DNA of 64,000 nucleotides. It comes from Embleya scabrispora DSM 41855 (GTDB taxonomy: Bacteria > Actinomycetota > Actinomycetes > Streptomycetales > Streptomycetaceae). Where the stretch lies: the NCBI RefSeq assembly GCF_000372745.1, contig NZ_KB889666.1:1-64000 (forward strand), written 5' to 3'. Positions 27,001-34,210 of the stretch are shown one piece after another. Numbering within the stretch: position 1 is the stretch's first letter; every line of letters starts with the position of its first letter. Both the position numbers and the translations under genes were made by a program. Under the pieces are notes generated by a model. That model searched no databases. It was not told the origin of the DNA and saw only the letters and a program-made list of their open reading frames with translations.

Positions 27001-27981
27001 GCCGGCGCGTTCCAGCGGCCAGCCTATCTCGCGGCGGTCGCGCAGCTCGTACCCAAGCGCTACCTCGGCCACGCCGCCGGAATCGGGCAACTCGGGGTCG
27101 GCGCCGGGCTGGTGTTCTCACCCATGCTCGGTGCCGCCCTCATCGACCCGATCGGCATCGACGGCGTGCTCCTCCTCGACACGGGCACCTTCGCGATCGG
27201 GGCACTCACCCTGCTTCTCGTCCGCTTCCCGAACCTCATGTTCCGCGTACGTGAGGAAACCTTCGGTACGGAGATCCGCAACGGCTGGCGCTACATCACC
27301 CGCCGACCCGGCCTGCGCGCCGCGCTCCGGTTCTTCGTCGTCGACCACGTCTTCTACACCGTGGGCTTCGCCGTCATCACACCGATGCTGCTGGCCGAGC
27401 AGTCGGACTCGGTGCTGGGTCTGGCGCTGGGTGCCGGCGGCGTCGGCGGGCTCTTCGGCAGCGTCCTGATGGGCCTGTGGGGCGGTACCGCCCGGCGCAG
27501 TCACGGAATGCTCCTCTCGATGGCCATCGGCAGTTTCGCGATGATCCTGGTCGGAATCTCCACCGTTCCGGCCCTGATCATCGCCGGGATGTTCCTCGTT
27601 GGCTTCGGCGAATCCCTCGCCGAAGGTCATTGGATCGCGATCGTGCAGAGCAAGGTCGGGTTCGAACTGCAGGGCCGCGTCCTGTCCCTGTTCATCGCCC
27701 TGATGATGCTGACGATGCCGCTGGGCTACCTCGTCGTCGGGCCCCTGGCCGAACGATTCGTCCAGCCACTGCTCGAATCCGAAGGCCCGGGACGGGGCCT
27801 CGCCCTGCTGATCGTCGTCAGCGGACTGCTGCAACTGGCCTGGTCCGTCCGCGGCTGGTTCGACGACCGGCTGCGGCTGATCGAGGACGAACTACCCGAC
27901 GCGATACCGCCCGCCGAGATCGGCACGCGCGACGACCTGCAGCGCGAAGCCGACGAACTGCTCTCCGCCCGCACCCGGTGA
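21001..27981 (+). CDS. NRPS 2: A-PCP-C-A-PCP-TE fused to an MFS exporter
   Basis: 2326-residue protein starting at GTG with GAGGAG six bases upstream; a GTG at 20980 overlapping the previous stop is possible. A1 (about 15-490): FTSGSTGRPKG at 138, NTYGPTETTVG, QGKIDKAAL. PCP1 Ser516 (LGGDSLDAV). Condensation domain (about 577-1000) with IVHHLAFDGWS at 684. A2 (about 1002-1530): YTSGSTGKPKG at 1165, NSYGVTEATVD, NGKLDRRAL. PCP2 Ser1565. Thioesterase (about 1626-1870) with nucleophile motif GHCLG, Cys1698 in place of Ser, and His1846 in AGHFFL. From about 1891 an MFS transporter with some 10-12 helices follows. By-eye codes are DTEDIGTVG-K (A1) and DMGEIGSVD-K (A2); the latter is close to the known ornithine code. 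The product is probably a small basic peptide exported by the same polypeptide. Confidence 0.93.
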   Translation: MTPTHDTSPSTVDGDVWSSLATQAVRTPHATALVDAHGELDYETLFDLVADLADRLADAGVRPGDLVGIPLPRGRDAIVAILAVLRAGAGYVPLDPVYPAARLDLMIEETRPRALITADGVLALDESVRRRDPAYVIFTSGSTGRPKGVLVGRRQLRDFTEVFADRFAFAEGDRILQFASLSFDTSVEEIFCPLLRGATLVLRDDDMISRPDLFFERCDALGITVLDLPTAYWHQLVAALDRGETALPAAVRCVIIGGETARPDAVRRWQAAVGGAARLFNTYGPTETTVGATAADVTEWSGDVVPIGLPHPGVTCRIGDDDELLIGGIGVVDGYLNRPELTAERFVTTPGRGREYRTGDRVRRSADGQLEFLGRLDNQVKIRGHRVEPAEVEATLRTLDNITDAVVLVDEHTGRARLIGHVVTDATTDLTTVRAALADLVPAHLVPAALIAHPRFPLNPQGKIDKAALAAKAPQQHAPDIARTAAERSAGTLMGEVLGVPVTSAGDDFLTLGGDSLDAVRLIAALRLRHGAELTLTRWYADPTVAALAGLIDGAKGTTGAKTDPPTGTLAEGVPHKLSPMQRDYWIAEQLCADLPVYTLGIKYRWAEPVDVAALTTALAELSRRHPLLRARFPDDGTEPSMVVAPAAQIPLTLGEPDRAGIDFRDGPVAHAFLNGDELVVIVHHLAFDGWSAGVLGQELAALYRAMREDADPATVPGLPPAAPVPDLAARSAEAKGDASLVSYWRERFDGADLDSELPTDRPRPATPSYAAGRISRPLDPDLLDRLRSYAGEQRASLFMVVLAGLQVVLHRYTGRTDVTVLAPVAGRSTGESASFIGPALNVLPLRGDVSGDPSFAELVARVRDAVLGDLDRGQLALPDLVDALARPGGAKRLSPVMLTVHNTPASDDPIMLYAGELAPAATMVDLAIGLDFPADGAVLNADYAAELFDGARVEAFLDHLLTLLDAATGGTGATAATGGTSTPVTRLPMLTDGERRRIVHDWNDIVAPIPDATAVHQLFERHAAATPDAPALTVGGDTLGYGELNRRANRLARRLRREGVRPGHRVAINLDRGVELFTAMWAVLKSGGAYVPLDPAYPRDRLDHMLADSAPTVVINRDYLAGGLPEGPPEGLLGGFPEGPLEGLPEDDGDPPLCNSADDPAYVIYTSGSTGKPKGVVVTHGNLVHAAGMWQQAYRLRPEWTYLQAASFSFDMFVGETLRAHLSGGRLVVAPRETLLDPADLHALMNTENVNCTELVPAVLRALLDHTESSGADLSFVRLLIGGGEKWHVKEYELAKRLVGPDNRVVNSYGVTEATVDNVLFEGSVEHLPDDAPLPIGRPFPNNRVYVLDAHRRPVPAGVVGELYLGGLGVVPGYHDRPELTAERFVSDPFVTAPGARMYRTGDSARFHLDGTVDFLGRLDDQVKINGYRIELGEIEARLGTPANVAACAVAAHRPTGGISRLIGYVVTRDGADADEAAYREMLAAGLPAHMVPTRILTLPALPLTPNGKLDRRALPAPAGTGPEVAVTLARTDTEKRIAAIWAEVLGVPEPGIDDSFFALGGDSFSALKVVRRLEPAPSLVEFYQHATIRRLAVHLGARSEAGPAEQRLLQRLTATDADPATGGHTVVAVPYSGGSAVAYQPLADALPTNWALRAVELPGHDRSRPDEEPEPIAVVADRIVDEMRTIDGPVLLYGHCLGVALTVEVARRAEAAGVPLAGVALGAGFPTARLPGRFFDWIYRHVPVDRFTSDREYLAYLRARGGFTDLDDEEQEAFVLRNVRHDARDAEEYFTAAYRQTYRPLKAPVLTVVGARDRVTEHYQERHREWRHFTEGDLGLVVLPRAGHFFLKSHAEPLAEALVAAVVSGAPQSPTEPTGRPPTEVQTPAPGTAPDLRKFALVALGQLLSMMGSGLSTLVLSIWVLDRTGSLTSFAVVSAIGLLPGILVGPVAGAVADRWDRRKVMLASDTTAGLSMAALVVLMHGDGLRLWHVCLVVSVTSVAGAFQRPAYLAAVAQLVPKRYLGHAAGIGQLGVGAGLVFSPMLGAALIDPIGIDGVLLLDTGTFAIGALTLLLVRFPNLMFRVREETFGTEIRNGWRYITRRPGLRAALRFFVVDHVFYTVGFAVITPMLLAEQSDSVLGLALGAGGVGGLFGSVLMGLWGGTARRSHGMLLSMAIGSFAMILVGISTVPALIIAGMFLVGFGESLAEGHWIAIVQSKVGFELQGRVLSLFIALMMLTMPLGYLVVGPLAERFVQPLLESEGPGRGLALLIVVSGLLQLAWSVRGWFDDRLRLIEDELPDAIPPAEIGTRDDLQREADELLSARTR
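24370..24441 (+). repeat. Six tandem 12-bp repeats inside the A2 domain of NRPS 2
   Basis: Six imperfect copies of a 12-base unit (first copy GGACTCCCTGAA), exactly in frame, encode GLPE-GPPE-GLLG-GFPE-GPLE-GLPE at residues 1124-1147. The insert sits in the loop just before core motif A3, where adenylation domains vary in length. In-frame units mean that gain or loss of copies would keep the gene open. Confidence 0.9.
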
Positions 27982-27994
27982 AGGAACCATCTCC

Positions 27995-28903
27995 TTGTTG
28001 CCTCCGATTTCCGTCGCGCCCACCGATCCGTACCTGACCCCATTGATCGTCGCGGACGGCCTTCTGCCGGGCGTCCGCGTCTTCCTCAAGGACGAGACCC
28101 GCTACGCCTCCGGCAGTCACAAGGAACCCGCCGCCCGCGCGGTCGTGGCCCGCGCCGTCGCCGAAGGACACGACCGGATCGTGGTGGGATCGTGCGGCAG
28201 TTACGGGCGGGCGATGGCGACGGCGTGCGCGGCGGCGGGCCTGCGGTGCACCGTGGTGCTGCCCGCCGAATGGAGCGACGGCGGCGGCGCCGCCGCGACC
28301 GTCGGGGCCGACATCCGTCTCGTCCACGGCGGTTACGAGGATGCCGTGGACGAATCCCACCGCCTGGCCCACACGTTGGGGGCTCTCGACGGCAATGTCG
28401 ACGGTCCCTGCAAGGACGCGATCCTGGAGGGCCACGGACATGTCGTCCACGCCCTGCACCGAGAACTGGGCGGCGCTCCGGCGCACCTCTGGATCCCGGT
28501 CGGCAACGGCACGACGACCGTCGCCGCCCACCGCCAAGCCCGCCTCCTGACCTGGCCGGTGACCCTCCACGCCGTCGGCTCCTCCGGCAACAACCCGATC
28601 GTGACGAGCTGGCCGGGCCCTTACCGCACCCTGCCGAGCCACGACGTCGTCACGACGGAGCACAACGAGCCCCTGGTCAACTGGCACGCCCTGCACGGCC
28701 CCGAGGCCCTGACCGCGATAGCCGACTCGAGCGGCGCGGCGCACGCCGCGGACGACGACGAACTACTCGCCGCCCAGGCCCTGCTGGGCCGCTACGGAGT
28801 TCACCCCACCGCGGCGGGCTCGGCCGCGCTCGCCGGCCTGCTGGCCCACGCCGAAACCACTACGGTCAGCGGGAACCAGATCGTCCTGCTGACCGGCCGC
28901 TGA
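27995..28903 (+). CDS. Fold-type II PLP enzyme (threonine synthase/cysteine synthase superfamily)
   Basis: 302-residue PLP-dependent lyase/synthase-like enzyme. The start is taken as TTG at 27995 because GAAGGAA, overlapping the end of NRPS 2, lies eight bases upstream. Lys43 in SGSHKEPAARAV is the likely PLP lysine (threonine synthase has SFKDR at this place). VVGSCGSYGRAMATACAAAG is the substrate/phosphate loop that follows, and IPVGNGTTTVAA resembles the glycine-rich PLP-phosphate motif. Reactions in this superfamily are beta- or gamma-replacements and eliminations. It is shorter than true threonine synthases, and as the last gene of the NRPS operon it most likely makes or modifies an amino-acid building block. 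The exact reaction is unknown. Confidence 0.75.
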   Translation: MLPPISVAPTDPYLTPLIVADGLLPGVRVFLKDETRYASGSHKEPAARAVVARAVAEGHDRIVVGSCGSYGRAMATACAAAGLRCTVVLPAEWSDGGGAAATVGADIRLVHGGYEDAVDESHRLAHTLGALDGNVDGPCKDAILEGHGHVVHALHRELGGAPAHLWIPVGNGTTTVAAHRQARLLTWPVTLHAVGSSGNNPIVTSWPGPYRTLPSHDVVTTEHNEPLVNWHALHGPEALTAIADSSGAAHAADDDELLAAQALLGRYGVHPTAAGSAALAGLLAHAETTTVSGNQIVLLTGR

Positions 28904-29277
28904 GTGGGCGTTCAAAGGGCACCGTCGTCGGCGTCGCAGCTCCGGGCAGCCGATGAGTTCGGGCCGCGGGAAAGCCTGACGGATCCGGCCCGGCGCCCCA
29001 CGTCCCGGGCCGGGTCCGCGACGCCGCCCACGCGGCACCCGCACTCGGGGTGCGACCCCTGCGGAGCCCATGTCGCGCGGACCGGGGCAGCAACGACAGC
29101 GCGGACTCGTCCGCGAACACGATCCCCGCCCCGTCCGTACCGCCATGGTTTTACCCGGGCCACACCGTGCGCCGCCAAGTCGTCATCGCCGGCGGGAGGC
29201 CCCGGAGGCGCTCGGCGCCGCAGTTGGTCGATCGCCAACCAGCCCGCTTTCGGGCGTGAGGATCGATTCGATCGGGT
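28904..29277. other. Intergenic region between convergent genes
   Basis: 374 bp between the end of the NRPS operon and the end of the arylsulfatase gene, which converge. Apart from the hairpin at 28981-29017 nothing is recognised; open frames here are short and arginine-rich. Confidence 0.5.
28981..29017. terminator. Hairpin between convergent transcription units
   Basis: A 13-bp stem (GGATCCGGCCCGG paired with CCGGGCCGGGTCC, one mismatch) with an 11-base loop, 78 bases after the PLP-enzyme stop. Its position suits a bidirectional terminator for the NRPS operon and the arylsulfatase gene. Confidence 0.6.
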
Positions 29278-31628
29278 CTACTGACGGGCCAGATGCATGC
29301 GCATCTCGCTCTCCGCATCGGTGATGAGTTCGCCCGACACGTCGATGGTCACGGTGTGCAGCGTGCCGGTGAAGCGGAAGGGTGAAGTGTATTCGGGGGT
29401 CACCGGCGGTCCGGGGTTGGCTCCGCAGGTGACGCCGCCGGGGTTGAACATGATGGGTGTGGTGACCGGAAAGTCCTTGGCGCCGACGAGTTGGCGGTCG
29501 ATGTACAGCTGGGCGCGGCACGGCGTGCCCTTGCCGCCGGCGAGGTCGGGCTTGCCGGTGGGCTCGAATTCGAACCGCAGCTCGTGGTGGCCTTCGGGTA
29601 CCGGGCCCTCGGAGGTGACGGTGTCCCAAGTGCGGCGGACGTAGTTGTGCGTGTAGTGCAGCCTGCCGTCCTTGAGGTAGAGGGCCCAGCCGCCGGCGCT
29701 GGTGCCCTGGCTCATCAGCACGCCTTCGGCGCCGTCGGCGGGGATCTCCACATCGGCGGTGATGCTGTGGGGGCGGTTGAGCACCCTGGGGGAAACCGAC
29801 GCCGGAAGGGTCTGAGTGCCGGGCCGGAAGGTGAAGGAGTCGCGGGCTTTGGTGATCTGGGGGCGTTCGACCATCATGCGCGCGAGGGTGTTGCTGTCGA
29901 TGGGCAGTACTCCGTACTTCCCCGCCTCCACGTACCACAGGGAGATCATCTCGATCAGCTTGTCGCGGTGGTCGGCGGCGATGTCGCGGGTCTCGGCGAA
30001 ATCCTCGTCGACGTGGTAGAGCTCCCAGTTGTGGGCATCCAGCGCGGAGAGCGTCTCGGAGGTGATGGGAGTGCCGAACGGCTGGTCCGATTCCGTGAAC
30101 GAGGGACCGGGCCACGGGCACACCGCGCGCCATCCGTCGTGGTCGATGGCACGGTGGCCCAGCATCTCGAAGTACTGGGTCCGGTGGCGACCGGGCGCGG
30201 ACACGTCGTCGAAGGTGTGGGCGAAGCTGACGCCTTGGAGCGGTGATTGGGTGACACCCTTGATGGTCTCGGGCGGCTCGACCCCGAGGACGTCCAGCAC
30301 GGTCGGGAGCATGTCGATGAGGTGGGCGTACTGGGTGCGCACCTCTCCCCGTGCCTTGATTCCGCGCGGCCAGTGGACCAGGAACGGGTCGCTCGCGCCG
30401 CCTCGGTAGGTCTCCCTCTTCCAGCGCCGGAAGGGAGTGTTGCCCGCCCAGGTCCAGCCCCACGGGTAATGGTTGAACGTCGTGGGGCCGCCGAGGTCGT
30501 CGATCGCTTTGAGGCTGTCCTCGATCGGCTCGGGCGCGTTGTTGAAGAACTGCGCCTCGTTGGCGGTGCCGGTGGCGCCGCCCTCCGGACTGGCGCCGTT
30601 GTCGGAGACGACCATGATCAGTGTGTTGTCGAGTTCACCCGTCTCGGCGAGGAAGTCGATCAGGCGGCCGATCTGGTGGTCGGTGTGGGACAGGAAGCCC
30701 GCGTAGACCTCCATCATGCGTGCCGCCAGGCGCCGGCTTTCGGCTGGGAGGGAGTCCCATTGCGGCACGTCCGGGTCGTGCCGGGAAAGCTCGGCGTCGG
30801 GTGGTGCCACTCCGAGCCGCTTCTGGTTGGCGAAGGTCTTCTCCCGGTACGCGTCCCAGCCGTCGTCGAACCGCCCGCGGTAGCGGTCGGCCCATTCCTT
30901 CGGCACGTGGTGCGGGGCGTGGGTGGCACCGGTGGAGAAGTTCATGAAGAACGGCTTGTCGGGGGCGACCTGCTTGGAGTCGGCGATGAACGCCATCGCC
31001 TTGTCCGCCATGTCCACGGTCAAGTGGTAGCCCTGTTCCGGTGAAGCGGGGGGGTCGATCCGGTGGTTGTCGTAGACCAGGTCCGGATACCACTGGTTGG
31101 TGTCGCCGCCGAGGAATCCGTAGAACCGCTCGAAGCCGCGCCCCAGCGGCCAGCGGTCGTACGGTCCTGCCGGCGACTCCTGCTCCGAGGGCATCAGGTG
31201 CCACTTGCCGAGCATGTAGGTGTTGTATCCGTGTTGCAGCAGCATCTCCGACAGGAAACCGTTCTCGAAGGGGATGTTGCCGTTGTAACCGGGAAAACCG
31301 GTGGCCATCTCCGTGACCGCCGCCACGCCGTTGGCATGATGATTGCGGCCGGTCATGATGCACGATCGGGACGGCGAACACAGGGCCGTGGTGTGCATGT
31401 TGTTGTACAGCAGGCCGCCTTTGGCGAGCCTGTCCAGGTTCGGGGTCTGTATCGGGCTGCCATAGCAGCCGAACTGCCCGTACCCGGTGTCGTCCAGGAC
31501 GATGAACAACACGTTCGGCGCACCCGGAACGGCGCGCATCGGCTCCGGCCAGGCCGGGCTGGACTCCTCGGTCGTCCGCCGATCACTCCGGGAAACGCGC
31601 TGCCCTGCTTGTACTCGTTAACAGGCAT
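29278..31628 (-). CDS. Arylsulfatase (Cys-type), with an N-terminal frameshift
   Basis: Sulfate ester hydrolase with about 780 residues if joined. The alkaline-phosphatase-fold core has NVLFIVLDDTGYGQFGCYG (metal Asp-Asp), the formylglycine-type active-site motif ALCSPSRSCIMTGRN, the Lys of LGKWHL, ATHAPHH and VVSDNGASPEGG. A C-terminal jelly-roll-like domain (ITADVEIPADGAEG) follows. The expected start is ATG 31628 with AGAAGGAGG upstream, opening MPVNEYKQGSAFPGVIG. One base is missing near 31579, and the frame resumes as RTTEESSPAWPEPMRAVPG. The uninterrupted frame begins only at ATG 31539, which lacks a ribosome-binding site. If the shift is real the protein is probably not made, or starts internally. 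Confidence 0.85.
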
Positions 31629-32256
31629 GGCGCCCGTCCTCCTTCTGATCGATCCCATGCGTGTACATCGCTGTCCGGCACGAGTTCCAGGACATTGCCG
31701 AACTCAACGCGGAGACCAGGAGACGCCCACGGAAATGCGTGTAGTGGAATCGAGGTCCCGTGCTTCACTCGAGCGGCACCGGGTCGCGAGATGAGGCACG
31801 GCATCTTCGGGTACGCGACCCACCGTTGAAGGGATTTCGGGCACCACCCTTGTGCGCATCGCACAAGATTCATCCTAGGTACGGCCGAGGGCGGATGCCA
31901 CTTGCGCATGAAGGGTGTTTCCCGCCCGCTATTCCGGGTAATTCCCAGTGCGTTCAGCGTGCCGTTCTCGAGAGGCGGCCGGACAATGGGGCACGCAGCC
32001 CTGGCATCCATCCTGGGCAGTTGCGCAGGGCGACTCATCCTCGACGACGAGTACGTGCCCGCTGCAGGGCCCCGAACCGGATTGGTATGGCGGCGCCGGG
32101 TGTTGCGCCCGCCGAACGGTGCGGGTCTCCCGGGTGACACTTCTACTCGGCCTTCATTCCGAAGAAATTCGAACGATTTCGCATCGAAGCCCCCATGAGG
32201 AGATGTCTCGGGAATGCGGCGATTTACCGCCGTCCGGCGTGTGGAGGTTGCCTTTC
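31629..32256. other. Intergenic region upstream of divergent arylsulfatase and SRPBCC genes
   Basis: About 630 bp, less GC-rich than its surroundings (for example GAAATTCGAACGATTTCGCA near 32162), so probably a promoter region for both directions. Short frames occur on both strands, none with a domain. A 36-codon frame from 32195, rich in Cys and Arg, overlaps the SRPBCC start and is not supported further. Confidence 0.45.
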
Positions 32257-32826
32257 ATGTTTGGAAACTGGCATCCACTCACCGAATGTGGAGACATTTT
32301 TTTGAAGTCCGCGCCTTTCCGGTGCGTGGACTCCGTTGACATCGATGCGCCGCCTGCCCGCATCTGGGAGATCATCACCGGCGATGCGCTGGTCACATGG
32401 ACTCTGGTCTTCACCGCTCTCGTCTGGCACCCCGACCCACCGTCCGGCCCGGGCACGACCCGAGAGGTCACGCTGCTGCGGCTGCTCACCGTACGCGAGC
32501 GGTTCTTCCGCTGGGAGGAGAACAACCGCTACACCTTCAGCGCCGTGGGCACCTCCCTCCCTGGCCTGCGCCACGTGGCGGAGGACCGGGCCATCGAACC
32601 CGCTCCGGGCGGCACCCGTCTCGTCTGGACCCTCGCCGCCCAAGCCGCCGTACCCGCCGTTCCGCTGCTGTGGGCGAGCCGCCCGCTCGTCAAGCTCATG
32701 CAATGGCACGTCCTGCGCTCGGTCCGACTGCACGCAGAGAGCCGAAACGCGCCGCGCTCGCGGGCACGGTCCGGACAACGCCGCCCCGGCGACGGCCGAG
32801 CGGCGCGGCTGTGGCCCGGGTCATAA
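32257..32826 (+). CDS. SRPBCC/polyketide-cyclase-like family protein
   Basis: 189-residue protein of the START/SRPBCC fold (hydrophobic ligand-binding cavity). The ATG has GGAGG ten bases upstream. VDSVDIDAPPARIWEIITGD is the first strand and helix typical of this fold, TREVTLLRLLTVRERFFRWE the central sheet, and APGGTRLVWTLAAQA the long strand before the C-terminal helix that ends VLRSVRLHAESR. The tail is Arg-rich. Function and ligand cannot be read. It stands alone between the arylsulfatase and a small hypothetical gene. Confidence 0.7.
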   Translation: MFGNWHPLTECGDIFLKSAPFRCVDSVDIDAPPARIWEIITGDALVTWTLVFTALVWHPDPPSGPGTTREVTLLRLLTVRERFFRWEENNRYTFSAVGTSLPGLRHVAEDRAIEPAPGGTRLVWTLAAQAAVPAVPLLWASRPLVKLMQWHVLRSVRLHAESRNAPRSRARSGQRRPGDGRAARLWPGS

Positions 32827-32949
32827 CGGCCGGCGCCGAGTCCGGCATAAGGTGCAAAGATTCTTCTCGGGGGGCTCGTCGAGCAGACCGCCGACGTTGC
32901 GCTGCAAGGCTCGTTTTTTGAGGTTTCCACAGAGGGAGATCTTCGTAAG

Positions 32950-33273
32950 GTGCAGCAGGCTTCCCTGGACGATGTGCGCGTGCGCGCGGTCATACGAACT
33001 CTCGGTCCCTACGGGTGGCGCGGGCTTACCCCCGAGATGGTGAGCCGTCGCGCGCTCGCGGCCGTCGACGGTCACGTGGCGACCGAGACGGTGCCCGTAA
33101 CGCGGCACGACGAGCGAATCGACGTGCTCCTCGAGTTTCTCGGGTGCTGTTCCTGGCGCACCCTGACAGTCGGTGCCCTGAGTCGGCGGCTGGTGACCGC
33201 TCTGGACGCCTGGCAGAGCGAAAGCCAATGGCTCGAGATCGAACTGTGTTGGCTACTCGACGCCGACGACTGA
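32950..33273 (+). CDS. Hypothetical protein, 107 residues
   Basis: A GTG start with AGAGGGAG about 11 bases upstream opens QQASLDDVRVRAVIRTLGPY, then GWRGLTPEMVSRRALAAVDG and a C-terminal half rich in Trp, Leu and Glu (FLGCCSWRTLTVGALSRR, WLEIELCWLLDADD). The two halves look like repeats of a helical unit containing W-R-x-L-T. It is soluble, with no known domain. Coding composition and the ribosome-binding site support a real gene. Confidence 0.55.
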   Translation: MQQASLDDVRVRAVIRTLGPYGWRGLTPEMVSRRALAAVDGHVATETVPVTRHDERIDVLLEFLGCCSWRTLTVGALSRRLVTALDAWQSESQWLEIELCWLLDADD

Positions 33274-33331
33274 GTGAAGCCCGGCCCGGGCCCTACCTGG
33301 CAACGCCCGGAGCCGAGACCAAGCACACGCA

Positions 33332-34084
33332 CGCAGCGCCGGCGAACGCAACCCGCGCACCCTCGCAGACCTCGCCAAGGGCAGCCTGGTCAAGAAGAAG
33401 CCGGCCCTCATCGAGGGCCTGACCGGGCAGTTCCAGGACCACCACGCCCGGCCGCTGCGGGTGTTGCTCGGCACCGTCAACCACCTCACCGCACAGATCC
33501 GGGAACACGACCGGCTCATCGCCCACACGCTGGAAGAGATCACCACCCCGCACGACCGCCCGTCAGCAGACCCGTCCGCCGCCGGCACGGGCGCCCGCGC
33601 CCCGGCCGAGAAGCCGGACGCCGTTCCCGGCGTCGGCCCGGCCACCACGCAGATCATCCTCGCCGAGATCGGCGCGGACACGAGCCGCTCCCCCACCCCC
33701 GAACACCTGGTGTCCTGGGCCAAGTTGTGCCCCCGCACGATCCGGTCCGGAGCGAAGAACACCGCAGACCCGGCCGGGCGGGGCCCGTGGCTCAAGGGCG
33801 CCCTCGGCAAGGCCGCCAACGCCGCCGCCCGCACCGACACCTTCCTCGGCGCCCGCTACCGGCGCATCGTCAAACGCCGCGGGCACGCCAAAGCCCTGGT
33901 CGCCGTCGCCCGCTCGATACTCCTCATCGTCTGGCACCTGATCAACGACCCGGACGCCTCCTACCGGGAACTCGGCTCCGACTGGCACCAACGGCATCTC
34001 AACCCCGCCCGCAAGACCCGCGACCTCGTCCGCCGGCTCCAGGCCCTCGGCCACCAGGTCACCCCCGAACCCACGGCCGCCTGA
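33332..34084 (+). pseudogene. IS110-family transposase remnant (C-terminal part)
   Basis: Open frame for the C-terminal two thirds of an IS110-type transposase: LADLAKGSLVKKKPALIEGL, then VPGVGPATTQIILAEIGADT (helix-hairpin-helix part of the Transposase_20 domain), LVSWAKLCPRTIRSGAKN and the Ser-nucleophile-side region GNxG-like LKGALGKAANAAARTDTFLG. The N-terminal DEDD catalytic domain and any start codon are missing, so the element is inactive. No inverted repeats are expected for IS110, and none were sought further. Confidence 0.85.
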
Positions 34085-34210
34085 CCGACCTCACCCCGAC
34101 GTCCGGTCCGCGAGCGGCCCGGATGCTGCCGCCTGCCCGGCTGAGCATTGATTTTCCGATCAGCATCCGGGTCACTGCGGCCGGCGCCCCGCCGGGACGG
34201 ATTCCGGTGC

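Noticed and set aside
23218-27090. 1290-codon open frame antisense to NRPS 2
   Set aside because: Antisense frame with no stops because of high GC at third positions; composition is Gly/Arg/Val/Asp noise, with no domain and no ribosome-binding site, while the sense strand has full NRPS motifs.
32195-32305. 36-codon Cys-rich small ORF before the SRPBCC gene
   Set aside because: Overlaps the SRPBCC start in another frame, has no good ribosome-binding site and no partner gene; not supported as a peptide gene.
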